A stretch of DNA of 64,000 nt from the NCBI RefSeq assembly GCF_024748615.1, contig NZ_CP087168.1:2232001-2296000 (forward strand). The letters run 5' to 3'. Both the position numbers and the translations under genes were made by a program. Positions 25,604-33,632 of this stretch are shown in pieces. Within the stretch, counting starts at the first letter, position 1; every line of letters begins with the position of its first letter. The notes below the pieces were generated by a model. It was not told the origin of the DNA. It did no database searches and saw only the letters and a list, made by a program, of their open reading frames with translations. The stretch is from Pseudomonas sp. B21-048. Lineage in GTDB: Bacteria > Pseudomonadota > Gammaproteobacteria > Pseudomonadales > Pseudomonadaceae.

Positions 25604-26509
25604 ATGGAAAGGAGTTTAGAGCGCACTCGACAGGATCTGGCTGAGTTTTTGCGCAGCCGTCGTGAGCGTATATCACCCGCGCAGGCAGGTTTAACGGCCA
25701 CTGGACGACGCAGAACGCCTGGCCTGCGTCGCGAAGAAGTAGCTGCATTGGCAGGTGTAGGCTTGTCTTGGTATACATGGCTCGAACAGGGGCGAGATAT
25801 TAGTGTGTCGCCAGCGTTTCTAGATAATCTGTGTCGGGTTCTTCAGCTTGACGCAATAGAGCGCAGGCATCTTTACCTTCTTTCCCATCAGCGCCCACCA
25901 GCTGAGGAAGGCAAAACATGGTGCGTAGTCCCAAAAATTGTAAACCGCCTGCTAGCGGATCTTCCTTTGCGGCCCGCCTATGTTCTGAATCTTCGTTGGG
26001 ATGTTCTTGCCTGGAATCCCGCAGCAGACAAAGTTTTCAGCTTTTCAGATAAACCGTCTGAGCATCGGAATATAGTGTGGATGCTGTTTACCGATGAGCG
26101 TATGAGGTCACTTTTCAGCCCTTGGGACGACCAGGCGATCCAGATGCTTTCCAGTTTTCGTAGGGATTACGTGCACGCCTCGAAAGAAAGCGATGTCGCG
26201 TCATTGGTACAGGCGCTTGAGAAAACGAGTTCGGAGTTTAAAGGCTGGTGGTCAAAACAGGATGTTCATGGGCCGTGCCAAGGTATTCGACATCTTTCGA
26301 TCGAGTCATTTGGCGATGTCATATTGGAGCATACGACATTAACAATTGATGTCGATAGGCACTTGCGACTTGTATACTACGCGCCTATAGATCAAGGGAC
26401 GACGGTTTCTGATTTTGAGAAATGGCTGCAGGAGGGAGTGGAAGTCAAGTTTGATGGCCTTGAGAATAATGACAACTGTAATTCCAGTGTGCGACTTCCT
26501 GGAGTATGA
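25604..26509 (+). CDS. XRE-family regulator with MmyB-like ligand-binding domain
   Basis: 301 residues. The helix-turn-helix is at ~5-85 (LAEFLRSRRERISPAQAGL, TPGLRREEVAALAGVGLSWYTWLEQGRDISVS), followed by an MmyB-type PAS-like domain (PAYVLNLRWDVLAWNPAADKVF, IVWMLFTDERMR, then FGDVILEHTTLTIDVDRHLRLVYY). MmyB relatives bind fatty-acid-like ligands and often regulate a divergent exporter or short-chain dehydrogenase gene, here the ALAS remnant and MFS gene. AGGAG at 25589 fixes the start. Codon use is noticeably more AT-rich than in surrounding genes, a sign of transfer. Confidence 0.87.
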   Translation: MERSLERTRQDLAEFLRSRRERISPAQAGLTATGRRRTPGLRREEVAALAGVGLSWYTWLEQGRDISVSPAFLDNLCRVLQLDAIERRHLYLLSHQRPPAEEGKTWCVVPKIVNRLLADLPLRPAYVLNLRWDVLAWNPAADKVFSFSDKPSEHRNIVWMLFTDERMRSLFSPWDDQAIQMLSSFRRDYVHASKESDVASLVQALEKTSSEFKGWWSKQDVHGPCQGIRHLSIESFGDVILEHTTLTIDVDRHLRLVYYAPIDQGTTVSDFEKWLQEGVEVKFDGLENNDNCNSSVRLPGV

Positions 26510-26673
26510 GGTTTCACATGTTTGAGAGTGTTGCGGGACTTGCTGGTGTGTAGTTTGTTATGCCATGCGCTCGGCGCAAATCAACGGGCCGCTGCCATAA
26601 TTGCGCCGCTGCTTGAGGGCTGCTGTTCTCAATCCTTAGTGCCTTTGCAGATACATCTGCTTTGCGAAAAGAG
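26510..26673. other. Intergenic region with a 14-base palindrome
   Basis: No gene is supported between the regulator and the convergent transporter operon. GCAGATACATCTGC (26647-26660) is a near-perfect hairpin 14 bases past the stop of phnE; no T-run follows on either strand, so termination is doubtful. Confidence 0.35.
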
Positions 26674-27441
26674 TCAAGCCTTGACCCAACGTTGACGGCT
26701 CCAACTGCTCAAGGTATCGACGGCGAATACCAGTAACAACATGGCCAGAATAATCGTGCTGGCTTGAGCTTCCTGGAACAGGCTGAGGCTGACATAAAGC
26801 ATTTGCCCCAAACCACCGGCACCGACGAAGCCGAGCACGCTGGCCATGCGGATATTGTTTTCCCAGCGGTACAGGATGTAGGCCAGTAGCTGTGGAAACA
26901 GGTTGGGCAGGGTGCCATAGCAGAAAGCCCACACGGCATTGCCGCCCTGCAGGCGGATGGCTTCGGCGGGTTCTGGTGGGGTGTTTTCCAACGCTTCGGC
27001 GAACAGCCGACCGAGCACGCCAGTGGTGTGCAGGGCCAGTGCCAGGGTACCGGCATTGGGACCGAGACCGGCGGCAAGGACCATCAGTGCAGCCCACACC
27101 AGTTCCGGAACCGCGCGCAAGGCGTTGAGCACCAGGCGCGACGCGCTCTGCAGTGGCCAGCCGAAGCGCCCGGCCGCGGGCAATGCCAATAGCAGGCCGA
27201 ATACCGCCGCGAGCAGGGTGCCAAGAGCGGACATGGCAATGGTTTCCATGGCGCCGTGGCCGATGGCTTGCAGATGGCCGGAGCTCAGGTCCGGGCTGAG
27301 AAATCGCTGCGCATAAGCACCCATATGATGCAGGTTGCCGGTACTGCCGAGTTCGCCGAGGTCGATGCCCAGATAGCTGAACGAGGCGACCACCGTTGCA
27401 CCGATGCAGAGCAGCAGTGCCAGGTTGATCAGGCGATTCAT
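26674..27441 (-). CDS. phnE: Phosphonate/phosphite-type ABC transporter permease, second copy
   Basis: 255 residues, six hydrophobic segments. The binding-protein-dependent transport motif is recognisable around EALENTPPEPAEAIRLQGGNAVWAFCYGTLPNLFPQL (EAA loop), and the C-terminal [26 protein letters not shown] is the PhnE signature. Its start overlaps the stop of the other permease gene in ATGA, so the two are coupled and probably form a heterodimer. Last gene of the phnD-phnC-phnE-phnE unit. The transported anion (phosphonate, phosphite or phosphate ester) is not shown. Confidence 0.88.
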   Translation of the reverse strand: MNRLINLALLLCIGATVVASFSYLGIDLGELGSTGNLHHMGAYAQRFLSPDLSSGHLQAIGHGAMETIAMSALGTLLAAVFGLLLALPAAGRFGWPLQSASRLVLNALRAVPELVWAALMVLAAGLGPNAGTLALALHTTGVLGRLFAEALENTPPEPAEAIRLQGGNAVWAFCYGTLPNLFPQLLAYILYRWENNIRMASVLGFVGAGGLGQMLYVSLSLFQEAQASTIILAMLLLVFAVDTLSSWSRQRWVKA

Positions 27442-28265
27442 GCCAGCCTCCAGCGCAGCAGGCGGCTGAGTTGATCGGCGAGCAGCACCAGTACGAGGAA
27501 CGTCAGTAGCAAACTGGCCACTTCACCGCCGGCGAACATGCGCAACGACAGATCCATTTGCTGGCCCAGACCGCCGGCACCGACAAAACCCATCACCACC
27601 GAGGCGCGGATGGCACATTCCCAGCGGTACACCGTGTATGACAGCAGCTCCGCCGCGACATTGGGCAGGATCCCGTAGCAAAAGGCTGCGAGCCGACCGC
27701 TGCCCGATTGCAGTAGCGCGTGGGCCGGGCGCTGGTCGACCGACTCGAAAATTTCCGCGTAGACCTTGCCCAACATGCCGCTGTAGGTAATGGCAATGGC
27801 CAGCACCCCGGCCGTCGGGCCGAGGCCGACGGCGCGCACGAACAACAGGGCCCAGACGATTTCCGGCACGCTGCGCAGGAAGATCAGTAAACCGCGTACA
27901 GGCCAGCGCAACAGTTGGCCCCAATAGCTCGGGTGGCCGGCACGGGAAGCAGCAGACAGCGACAGAGCACGGCTGGCCAACAGGCTGGCAGGGACTGCCA
28001 ATAGCAACGCCAGGGCCATGCCGGCCGTGGCGATGGCCAGGGTCTGCAGGGTGGCTTGCAACAGCAGCTCAATGAACTCTTCGTCATGGGCCGGTGGCCA
28101 GAAGGCAGATACAAACCGGCCCATCTCGCTCTGACTGTCACTCGCCACCAATACGCTGAGGTCCAGCTCGCTGAAGTGGATGCCCGGCCACAGCAAGGCA
28201 AGGGCCAGCAAGGTGAGCAGCAGGCGAGGCCGGGTGGCGGGATCTCGGGTATCACGGGTCAGCAT
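27438..28265 (-). CDS. phnE: Phosphonate/phosphite-type ABC transporter permease, first copy
   Basis: 275 residues and six hydrophobic segments. The EAA-loop region is [33 protein letters not shown] and the C-terminal [26 protein letters not shown] matches PhnE. It overlaps phnC upstream (stop at 28259 within its start region) and the second permease downstream. The two permeases are clearly paralogous but distinct, implying an asymmetric membrane channel. Confidence 0.88.
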   Translation of the reverse strand: MLTRDTRDPATRPRLLLTLLALALLWPGIHFSELDLSVLVASDSQSEMGRFVSAFWPPAHDEEFIELLLQATLQTLAIATAGMALALLLAVPASLLASRALSLSAASRAGHPSYWGQLLRWPVRGLLIFLRSVPEIVWALLFVRAVGLGPTAGVLAIAITYSGMLGKVYAEIFESVDQRPAHALLQSGSGRLAAFCYGILPNVAAELLSYTVYRWECAIRASVVMGFVGAGGLGQQMDLSLRMFAGGEVASLLLTFLVLVLLADQLSRLLRWRLA

Positions 28266-29056
28266 CGGGGAATCTGCACACTCAAGGGCGCCGGAGCAAT
28301 CGGTGGGGACAGCAACTGTTCGTTGGCGTAGAGCTTGTCCAGCAACTCTCGGTCGACTTCGCTGGCCTGAAGGTCGAACAGGATCTGTCCATCACGCAAG
28401 CCGATGATGCGCGAAAAGTGCGCCAGGGCCAGCTCCACCGCATGCAGGCTGGCGACCAGGGTGACGTTGTGCTGCCGGGCATGGCGACAGAGCACCGAAA
28501 GCGTGTGCTGGGCCAACACGGGGTCCATGGCCGATACCGGCTCATCAGCCAGCAACACCTCGGGCGCTTGGTACAGCACGCGGGCAATGCCCACGCGCTG
28601 CAGCTGTCCGCCGGACAGTTGCTGGCATTGCGCGAATAACTTGTCACTCAGGTCCAGCCTGGCCAATGCCGCGCGTGCGCCCGGAATATCCAGTGGATGC
28701 AGCAGGTTCAGCAGGCTCTTGCCCAGCCCCCACTGACCCAGTTTTCCCGCCAGAACCGCAGTGACCACGCGCTGGCGCGGTGGCAGAGGAGGTGACTGAT
28801 GGATCAGACCGATGCGGGCGCGCAGACGCTGACGCTGACGGGCAGAAAGCTGCCAGGCTCGCTCGCCGAGCACTTGCAGCTCGCCGCTGCCCGGTCGCAG
28901 GGCGGTGGCCAGCAGATTGAGCAGGCTCGACTTACCGGCGCCGGACGGGCCGATGATGGCCACCTGTTCGCTTGCACCGATGTGCAGGTCCACGCCACGC
29001 AGCGCATGGACGCCGTTGGCGTGGGTAAGGCTGACCTGGGTCAGACGCAATGTCAT
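28259..29056 (-). CDS. phnC: Phosphonate/phosphite-type ABC transporter ATPase
   Basis: 265 residues. Walker A is [17 protein letters not shown], the signature is [19 protein letters not shown], Walker B is [12 protein letters not shown] with the catalytic D-E order preserved as 'ADEP', and the H-loop is [10 protein letters not shown]. The Q-loop is [12 protein letters not shown]. These are typical of PhnC. It is overlapped at its start by the phnD stop (ATGA) and overlaps the first permease at its end. It powers the importer. Confidence 0.91.
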   Translation of the reverse strand: MTLRLTQVSLTHANGVHALRGVDLHIGASEQVAIIGPSGAGKSSLLNLLATALRPGSGELQVLGERAWQLSARQRQRLRARIGLIHQSPPLPPRQRVVTAVLAGKLGQWGLGKSLLNLLHPLDIPGARAALARLDLSDKLFAQCQQLSGGQLQRVGIARVLYQAPEVLLADEPVSAMDPVLAQHTLSVLCRHARQHNVTLVASLHAVELALAHFSRIIGLRDGQILFDLQASEVDRELLDKLYANEQLLSPPIAPAPLSVQIPRC

Positions 29057-29904
29057 TTGAGCAGTTCGGCGGCGAGGGCGGCTTCCTCGATGCCCTTGTA
29101 GTTCTCAGGCTTGGTTTCGATGAATCGGCTGGCGGCCTGCAAATCCAGAATCTCCTTGTCCGCAGGCTTCGCCGGATCGAGGGCCAGGAAGGCTGCCTTT
29201 ATCTTGGCCGCCAGCGCGGGATCGAGGGTCCCGCGCACTGTCCAGTTGTAGTCGAAGTAGGCCGGGGTGGTCGCAAACACTTTGACCTTGGTGGTGTCGA
29301 CCTTGCCGGCAGCGACCAGTTTTTCCCACACGCTGGCGTTCAGTACCCCGGCGTCCACCTTGCCGGCCTGGACCCAGGCGACAGTGGCGTCATGGGCGCC
29401 GGAGTAGCCTACGCGACTAAAGTAGGTTTCAGGCTTGATGCCGTCCTTGAGCATAAAGTAGCGCGGCATAAGACTGCCCGACGTGGAGGACACCGAGCCG
29501 AATGCAAAGGTCTTGCCCTTGAGATCGGCGAGGGACTTGACGGCAGGGTCGGCGGTGATGAATTTGCTGGTGAATTGGGCGTCCTGTTCGCGCTGCACGA
29601 GTGGAATGGCATTGCCGGTTTTCAGGCGTGCCTGCACGAACGTGAAGCCGCCCAGCCAGGCCAGATCGATTCGATCGGTGGCCAGCGCTTCGACCACGGC
29701 CGGATAGTCGCTCACAGGCACGAACTCGACCTTCATGCCCAACTGTTGTTCCAGATAGGCGCCAAGTGGCTTGAACTTGCGCAGCAGTTCGGTCGGGGCT
29801 TCATCGGGAATCGCGCTGACTTTCAGCGTATCGGCGGCCTGCGTCAGCAGGGTGCAAAAAGACAGGGTCAAGCCGACGGCCAATGCCAGGGTGCGCTTGA
29901 GCAT
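29053..29904 (-). CDS. phnD: Phosphonate/phosphite-type periplasmic binding protein
   Basis: 283 residues with a signal peptide ([23 protein letters not shown]). The mature part matches PhnD/phosphite-binding proteins: [81 protein letters not shown] (the anion-binding S-T-S-G-S loop) and [25 protein letters not shown] precedes the start. First gene of the importer operon; repeated elements lie upstream (29996-30065). No phosphonatase, C-P lyase or phosphite dehydrogenase gene is nearby, so the ligand stays open. Confidence 0.9.
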   Translation of the reverse strand: MLKRTLALAVGLTLSFCTLLTQAADTLKVSAIPDEAPTELLRKFKPLGAYLEQQLGMKVEFVPVSDYPAVVEALATDRIDLAWLGGFTFVQARLKTGNAIPLVQREQDAQFTSKFITADPAVKSLADLKGKTFAFGSVSSTSGSLMPRYFMLKDGIKPETYFSRVGYSGAHDATVAWVQAGKVDAGVLNASVWEKLVAAGKVDTTKVKVFATTPAYFDYNWTVRGTLDPALAAKIKAAFLALDPAKPADKEILDLQAASRFIETKPENYKGIEEAALAAELLK

Positions 29905-29995
29905 GGAAAATCTCCGGTGTATTAACGAAAGAATGTCGAGGCGCACACGCTGATGGCTGCCTGGCGCTTTGAGAGGGTAGACGAAATGGAGCGAT

Positions 29996-30065
29996 ATTGA
30001 CCGGTTTTGGCCCAATTGCAATCTCTTGCATCGACCGGTTGAGTCCTCAATCCAAAACGGTCAAT
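29996..30065. promoter_or_regulatory. Repeated operator-like elements upstream of phnD
   Basis: ATTGACCGGTTTTGG (29996-30010) is mirrored by CCAAAACGGTCAAT (30052-30065), and a third partial copy TCGACCGGTTGA lies between (30031-30042). The set is 92-162 bases upstream of the phnD start and has no other explanation, so a dimeric regulator with several half-sites, or a looped operator, is suggested. It does not resemble the PHO-box pattern. Confidence 0.5.
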
Positions 30066-30147
30066 TATCGAAGCGCAAAACCACGTTTGTGGCATCACCC
30101 TCGGCCAACCTCTGCATCATGATGTCTCTCGCCCTTGCGGCATTCTG

Positions 30148-30363
30148 CTAATTACCGTCCGCCACCTTCCGTTCTATCTCATCTACTTTTCGACGGAGCT
30201 CTTCAGCCTCCTGCTCCTGCTTTCGAATTTGCTCCAAATCTTCAGTGTCGTTGTCCTCAAGGGCTCCTTCCACTCCATCGACGGGTTTGTCAGACGTATC
30301 GGTAGGCGGGACGTTCGAGGTCGTTTCTGATTCGTCGTCATTAACACGGTCATCATTGTTCAT
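30148..30363 (-). CDS. Small acidic protein with a C-terminal coiled coil
   Basis: 71 residues. The first 40 are acidic and probably disordered (MNNDDRVNDDESETT, TDTSDKPVDGVEG), followed by a heptad-like charged helix (LEQIRKQEQEAEELRRKVDE). GGAGGTG seven bases upstream of the ATG is an excellent ribosome-binding site and the main argument that it is real. Function unknown; such small proteins are common in Pseudomonas. Confidence 0.7.
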   Translation of the reverse strand: MNNDDRVNDDESETTSNVPPTDTSDKPVDGVEGALEDNDTEDLEQIRKQEQEAEELRRKVDEIERKVADGN

Positions 30364-30594
30364 TTCGTTCACCTCCATTGGCCTACACATTGGATTCAAC
30401 GGTATGGAGGGAGTTCGATGATAAAGACCCGCTTCGTCACGGCTTTCAACTGGCCTGATCAGTCGCATAATGGCGTTAGGGCTTTTTGAGCTTTTGCCGT
30501 TAGCATGACGCTTTATCAGCGCACCTAATGACAGGTTGGTTAACGTAACCGAGTGGGTCGAACATTGATCGAACGACGTCAATTCAGCGGGGGC

Positions 30595-31578
30595 ATGAAG
30601 GGGAAAAACCTCCGCTATCTGAATGAAAACCCTGGCGAGCCTGCTCGAATGATTCGGGTGGGCTTTTTGCTGCTCGAGCATTTCTCGCTGCCGGCGTTCA
30701 CGCAAGCGCTGGATACGATTGTCACCGCCAATCTTCTGCGCCCCGGCTTGTTCTCTTCCCGAACGTTCGGCTTGAATGAGGGGGAGGTCGTCAGCGATCT
30801 GGGCCTGGTCATTCGGCCCGATGCCCGTATCGATTCTTCAGCCATTCACAACCTGGACCTGCTGGTGATTTGCGGCGGCTACAGGACAGAACTGAAGGCG
30901 ACTGATGAGTTGATCAGCCTGTTGCGAATGGCAGCAGACCACGGTGTCAGTCTGGCCGGGTTGTGGAATGGTGCATGGTTCCTGGGCAGCGCTGGCTTGC
31001 TCGATGGATACCGTTGCGCCATTCACCCCGAACATCGTCCCGCACTCGCGGAAATCTCCAAGGCGACGCATGTCACCAGTGAGCCCTATGTCATCGATCG
31101 AGACCGGCTTACCGCGTCCAGTCCCTCTGGGGCATTTCATATGGCGTTGGACTGGATCAAGGAACTGCACGATAAAGCCCTGGTCGAGGGTATCGAGGAC
31201 ATTCTTGCTTTCGAAGAGTCTCGTTATCGGCGCATCAAACCGGCTGAAAATATCTGTGTGAGCGCGCCGCTGCGAGAGGTGGTCAAGCTGATGGATGCCA
31301 ACCTAGAAGAGCCGCTGGAGCTGGAGCAATTGGCGGTCTACGCCGGCCGTTCCCGGCGACAACTCGAACGCCTGTTCAAGGAGCAGCTCGGGACAACGCC
31401 GCAGCGATATTACATGGAGCTGCGCATCACCGAAGCGCGTCGACTTCTCCAGCACACAGAGCTGTCACAGGTAGACGTGCTGGTTGCCTGTGGCTTTGTG
31501 TCGCCCAGTCATTTCAGCAAGTGCTATAGCTCGTACTTCGGCTACAGACCTTCCAAGGAAAAGCGGCTGGTAAAGTAA
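30595..31578 (+). CDS. GlxA-type AraC-family regulator (CdhR/ArgR-like)
   Basis: 327 residues from the chosen start. A DJ-1/PfpI-like domain spans ~20-190 (MIRVGFLLLEHFSLPAFTQALDTI, LLVICGGYRTELKA, VSLAGLWNGAWFLGSAGLLDGYRCAIHPEH); the elbow cysteine is replaced by tryptophan (GLWNGAW), as in other regulators of the group that have lost catalysis. The AraC domain is C-terminal (LEQLAVYAGRSRRQLERLFKEQLG, VLVACGFVSPSHFSKCYSSYFGYRPSKEKR). This group controls choline, carnitine or arginine catabolism. Starts at 30595 and 30649 are both possible; neither has a strong site. Confidence 0.83.
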   Translation: MKGKNLRYLNENPGEPARMIRVGFLLLEHFSLPAFTQALDTIVTANLLRPGLFSSRTFGLNEGEVVSDLGLVIRPDARIDSSAIHNLDLLVICGGYRTELKATDELISLLRMAADHGVSLAGLWNGAWFLGSAGLLDGYRCAIHPEHRPALAEISKATHVTSEPYVIDRDRLTASSPSGAFHMALDWIKELHDKALVEGIEDILAFEESRYRRIKPAENICVSAPLREVVKLMDANLEEPLELEQLAVYAGRSRRQLERLFKEQLGTTPQRYYMELRITEARRLLQHTELSQVDVLVACGFVSPSHFSKCYSSYFGYRPSKEKRLVK

Positions 31579-31613
31579 AAGTATCCGTCGGTTTACCAAG
31601 AGTCCGTTACCGG

Positions 31614-32130
31614 TCGATTCTGTTGAAAAAATCGGATTTTCAGATCAGCTGAACTCAGGCACGGCCATCACCGGAGAACCATCTTCGGAGGCACCATTCA
31701 TGCCACGTAGTCGCAAGCGATCCAGTTTCAGGATGCGCTTGAGGTGGGCAAACAACATTTCGACCTTCTTACGTTCGTGGCGAGAGCGCACGTACTCCGG
31801 CGTCGCCGCGATGCGTCGAGCCACATCACGAGCGGCTTCATGGACGCAGCGGACGATCTTGCGAATCGAAGTGTTCGGGCAGCACTTGGCTTTCATCGGA
31901 CACGTTGCGCAGTCGGTCTGTCTGGATCGGAAGATGATGGTGTTGGCTTTTGTGACGTGCGAACGCTCGTTTTTGAAGGCTCGCCATTCGCTGCGTAATA
32001 CGTTGCCGGCTGGGCAGCGGTATTCCTCGGCCTCTTCATTCCAGTGGAAATCGTTACTCGAAAAGCTGTCGTTCTTGCGCTCAGTGTTGTCCCATTGTCC
32101 GAGAGGGTTGCGCTATCGATCCAAAACAGG
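31614..32130 (-). mobile_element. Remnant of an IS1182-like insertion sequence
   Basis: The right end TCGATTCTGTTGAAAAAATC (from 31614) matches, with two differences, the 22-base terminal repeats of the short element at 33238-33419. Inside lies the 3' part of a transposase reading leftwards (next entry). The opposite end is missing: transposase similarity stops at about 32130, directly behind the stop of the MerR gene, so a deletion or recombination removed the left half. Confidence 0.75.
31645..32130 (-). pseudogene. 3' fragment of an IS1182-family transposase
   Basis: Reading leftwards: PVLDR, a TAG stop (32115-32113), RNPLGQWDNTERKNDSF, FHWNEEAEEYRCPAGNVLRS, FRSRQTDCATCPMKAKCCPN, RKIVRCVHEAARDVARRIA and finally RSRHERKKVEMLFAHLKRIL. 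The cysteine cluster CATCPMKAKCC and the RKKVEMLFAHLK helix with its catalytic glutamate are typical of the C-terminal part of IS1182/IS5-type DDE transposases. The N-terminal catalytic aspartates are missing and an internal stop is present. Confidence 0.82.
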
Positions 32131-32142
32131 CGCGTCTCCTTT

Positions 32143-32583
32143 TTACGATCCACGTCTGCGCAGGTCGCCTTTTCCAGTTTTTCTCTTGATATCCCCCGTC
32201 CCGATGGCGTTCAGCATTTTCTGAAACTTTGAGCATTCAACGTGACGAGGAGCAGGGCAGGACGCTACGCGACGAAGCTCGTCGCGTACGGAGCTGAGTC
32301 GCTTGATGGTACGGTCCAGTTCGTCTGCCTTTTCGTTAAGTCGCTGGCGATCAATGTCAGGCTGACCGTCTGCGTCAAGCATGGCGACGAGATCGTCCAG
32401 TGAAAACTCTGCCGACTGCCCGAGCGCGATCAAGGACAATCGCTGGAGTACATCGGCACGAAACACGCGACTCAGTCCACGACGGCCTATCGAGCTGATA
32501 ATACCTTTCTCTTCGTAGTAGCGCAGCGTTGAAGCCGGTAGACCGGAACGTCGTGCCACCTCACCAATATCCAGCTCTTTCAT
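32143..32583 (-). CDS. MerR-family transcriptional regulator
   Basis: 146 residues. The winged helix is LDIGEVARRSGLPASTLRYYEEKGIISSIGRRGLSRVF, followed by the long dimerisation helix (RLNEKADELDRTIKRLSSVRDELRRVA). The effector end has only two cysteines (CPAPRHVEC), so it is not the Fe-S cluster motif of SoxR. GAGG lies six bases upstream of the ATG. It is divergent from a DUF2938 gene across a typical MerR promoter. The stop is immediately followed by the IS remnant, so the last residues (RKTGKGDLRRRGS) may not be original. Confidence 0.86.
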   Translation of the reverse strand: MKELDIGEVARRSGLPASTLRYYEEKGIISSIGRRGLSRVFRADVLQRLSLIALGQSAEFSLDDLVAMLDADGQPDIDRQRLNEKADELDRTIKRLSSVRDELRRVASCPAPRHVECSKFQKMLNAIGTGDIKRKTGKGDLRRRGS

Positions 32584-32585
32584 GC

Positions 32586-32616
32586 TTGACCTCAAGTCGA
32601 CTTGAACCTGCAGACT
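32586..32616 (+). promoter_or_regulatory. MerR-type promoter/operator with a SoxR-box-like palindrome
   Basis: TTGACC (32586-32591) and CAGACT (32611-32616) are separated by 19 bases, the overlong spacer of MerR-controlled promoters. Within the spacer TCAAGTCGACTTGA (32592-32605) is a perfect palindrome, close to the CCTCAAGTTAACTTGAGG box of SoxR. It faces the DUF2938 gene. Confidence 0.7.
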
Positions 32617-32662
32617 GCTCGGATCAAACCGCCAAAACAGGTTCAAGGCAAGGAGAAATACC

Positions 32663-33178
32663 ATGGGAACAGCCGAGACAGCACTGCGCATTCTGTTTGT
32701 TGGAATGGGGGCCACGCTGATCATGGACGTATCGGCTTTTATTCAAGCACGAGTGTTTGGCCTGGCGTCGTTTGACTATGGCCTGGTCGGTCGTTGGCTG
32801 GGCCACATGTTGCAAGGGCGGTTTCGTCACGCCTCGATCATGACGGCGGCTCATGTCAGGAATGAACGCCTGATGGGGTGGGTGTTCCATTACGTCACGG
32901 GCATTGTTTTCGCGATGGTGCTGATCGGTGCGAAAGGGCTTGCCTGGATCTGCAACCCCACGCTGGTGCCTGCGCTGGTGATGGGGTTAGTCAGTGTGAT
33001 TGCGCCTTTCTTCATCATGCAGCCCGCGTTCGGTTTCGGCGTTGCCGCGTCGAAGACAGCGGCACCGAGCGTGGCAAGGCGCAGAAGCGTCACTGCGCAT
33101 CTGACGTTCGGACTGGGGCTTTTTGTGGCGGGATGGCTGTTGATGCTGCTCTTTCCGGCATCGTTATGCCTAAGTTGA
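32663..33178 (+). CDS. DUF2938 integral membrane protein
   Basis: 171 residues with four hydrophobic segments (RILFVGMGATLIMDVSAFIQ, WVFHYVTGIVFAMVLIGA, LVPALVMGLVSVIAPFFIMQP, FGLGLFVAGWLLMLLFP) separated by short polar loops. The sequences GRWLGHMLQGRFRH and PAFGFGVAASKTAAPSVAR fit DUF2938, a family of unknown function often next to a MerR regulator, as here. AAGGAG precedes the start. Expected to be induced through the MerR promoter. Confidence 0.85.
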   Translation: MGTAETALRILFVGMGATLIMDVSAFIQARVFGLASFDYGLVGRWLGHMLQGRFRHASIMTAAHVRNERLMGWVFHYVTGIVFAMVLIGAKGLAWICNPTLVPALVMGLVSVIAPFFIMQPAFGFGVAASKTAAPSVARRRSVTAHLTFGLGLFVAGWLLMLLFPASLCLS

Positions 33179-33237
33179 GTGCCTTTGGGGCAGCGGTAGT
33201 GCTCAGGGAGGCGTAAGTTCTGAGTGTCTGTTTCTGG

Positions 33238-33419
33238 CCGATTCTGTTGAAAAAGTCGGCCATGGTTTCCACGGTAGAAAAGTACGCACTTGAGATTGAA
33301 ATCTTTACATTGAGCAGAGGATTCCGGGCTCAGATTGCGCGTAGCGGCACGCAAAAAAGGCGTTTTCAGCAGTCAGTATGCGGGCAGTCTGGAAGAACCG
33401 ACTTTTTCAACAGAATCGG
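33238..33419. mobile_element. 182-bp non-autonomous element with perfect 22-base terminal inverted repeats
   Basis: Positions 33238-33259 (starting CCGATTCTGTTGAAAAAG) and 33398-33419 are exact complements. The interior (about 138 bases) has no coding sequence. The same terminal repeat occurs, slightly degraded, at the transposase-bearing remnant ending at 31614. It is therefore a MITE-like derivative that an IS1182-family transposase could mobilise. No clear target duplication was seen. Confidence 0.85.
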
Positions 33420-33632
33420 TCCAAAACTGACAGTCGGCGAGTTTTTGGCTCTCAGATTAGTGCTGTTTATCAATCAACAGTCAAAGGGCAAGTTGCTTCT
33501 CGGCGAGGACTGCGAACTACAAGCAGAATCCACCCACACAGGAGCGTTTGCAGCAGGCATCGGCTGCCCGCGCTCAGGAAGCGGCATGCCAGTGGGGCCC
33601 GGGGGCCGTTTGATAGGCCTGTTATCCGTCTC
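33420..33632. other. Intergenic region after the short mobile element
   Basis: About 210 bases up to the stop of the haem protein gene. No gene is supported and there is no REP element; short open frames across it have no features. Confidence 0.35.
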
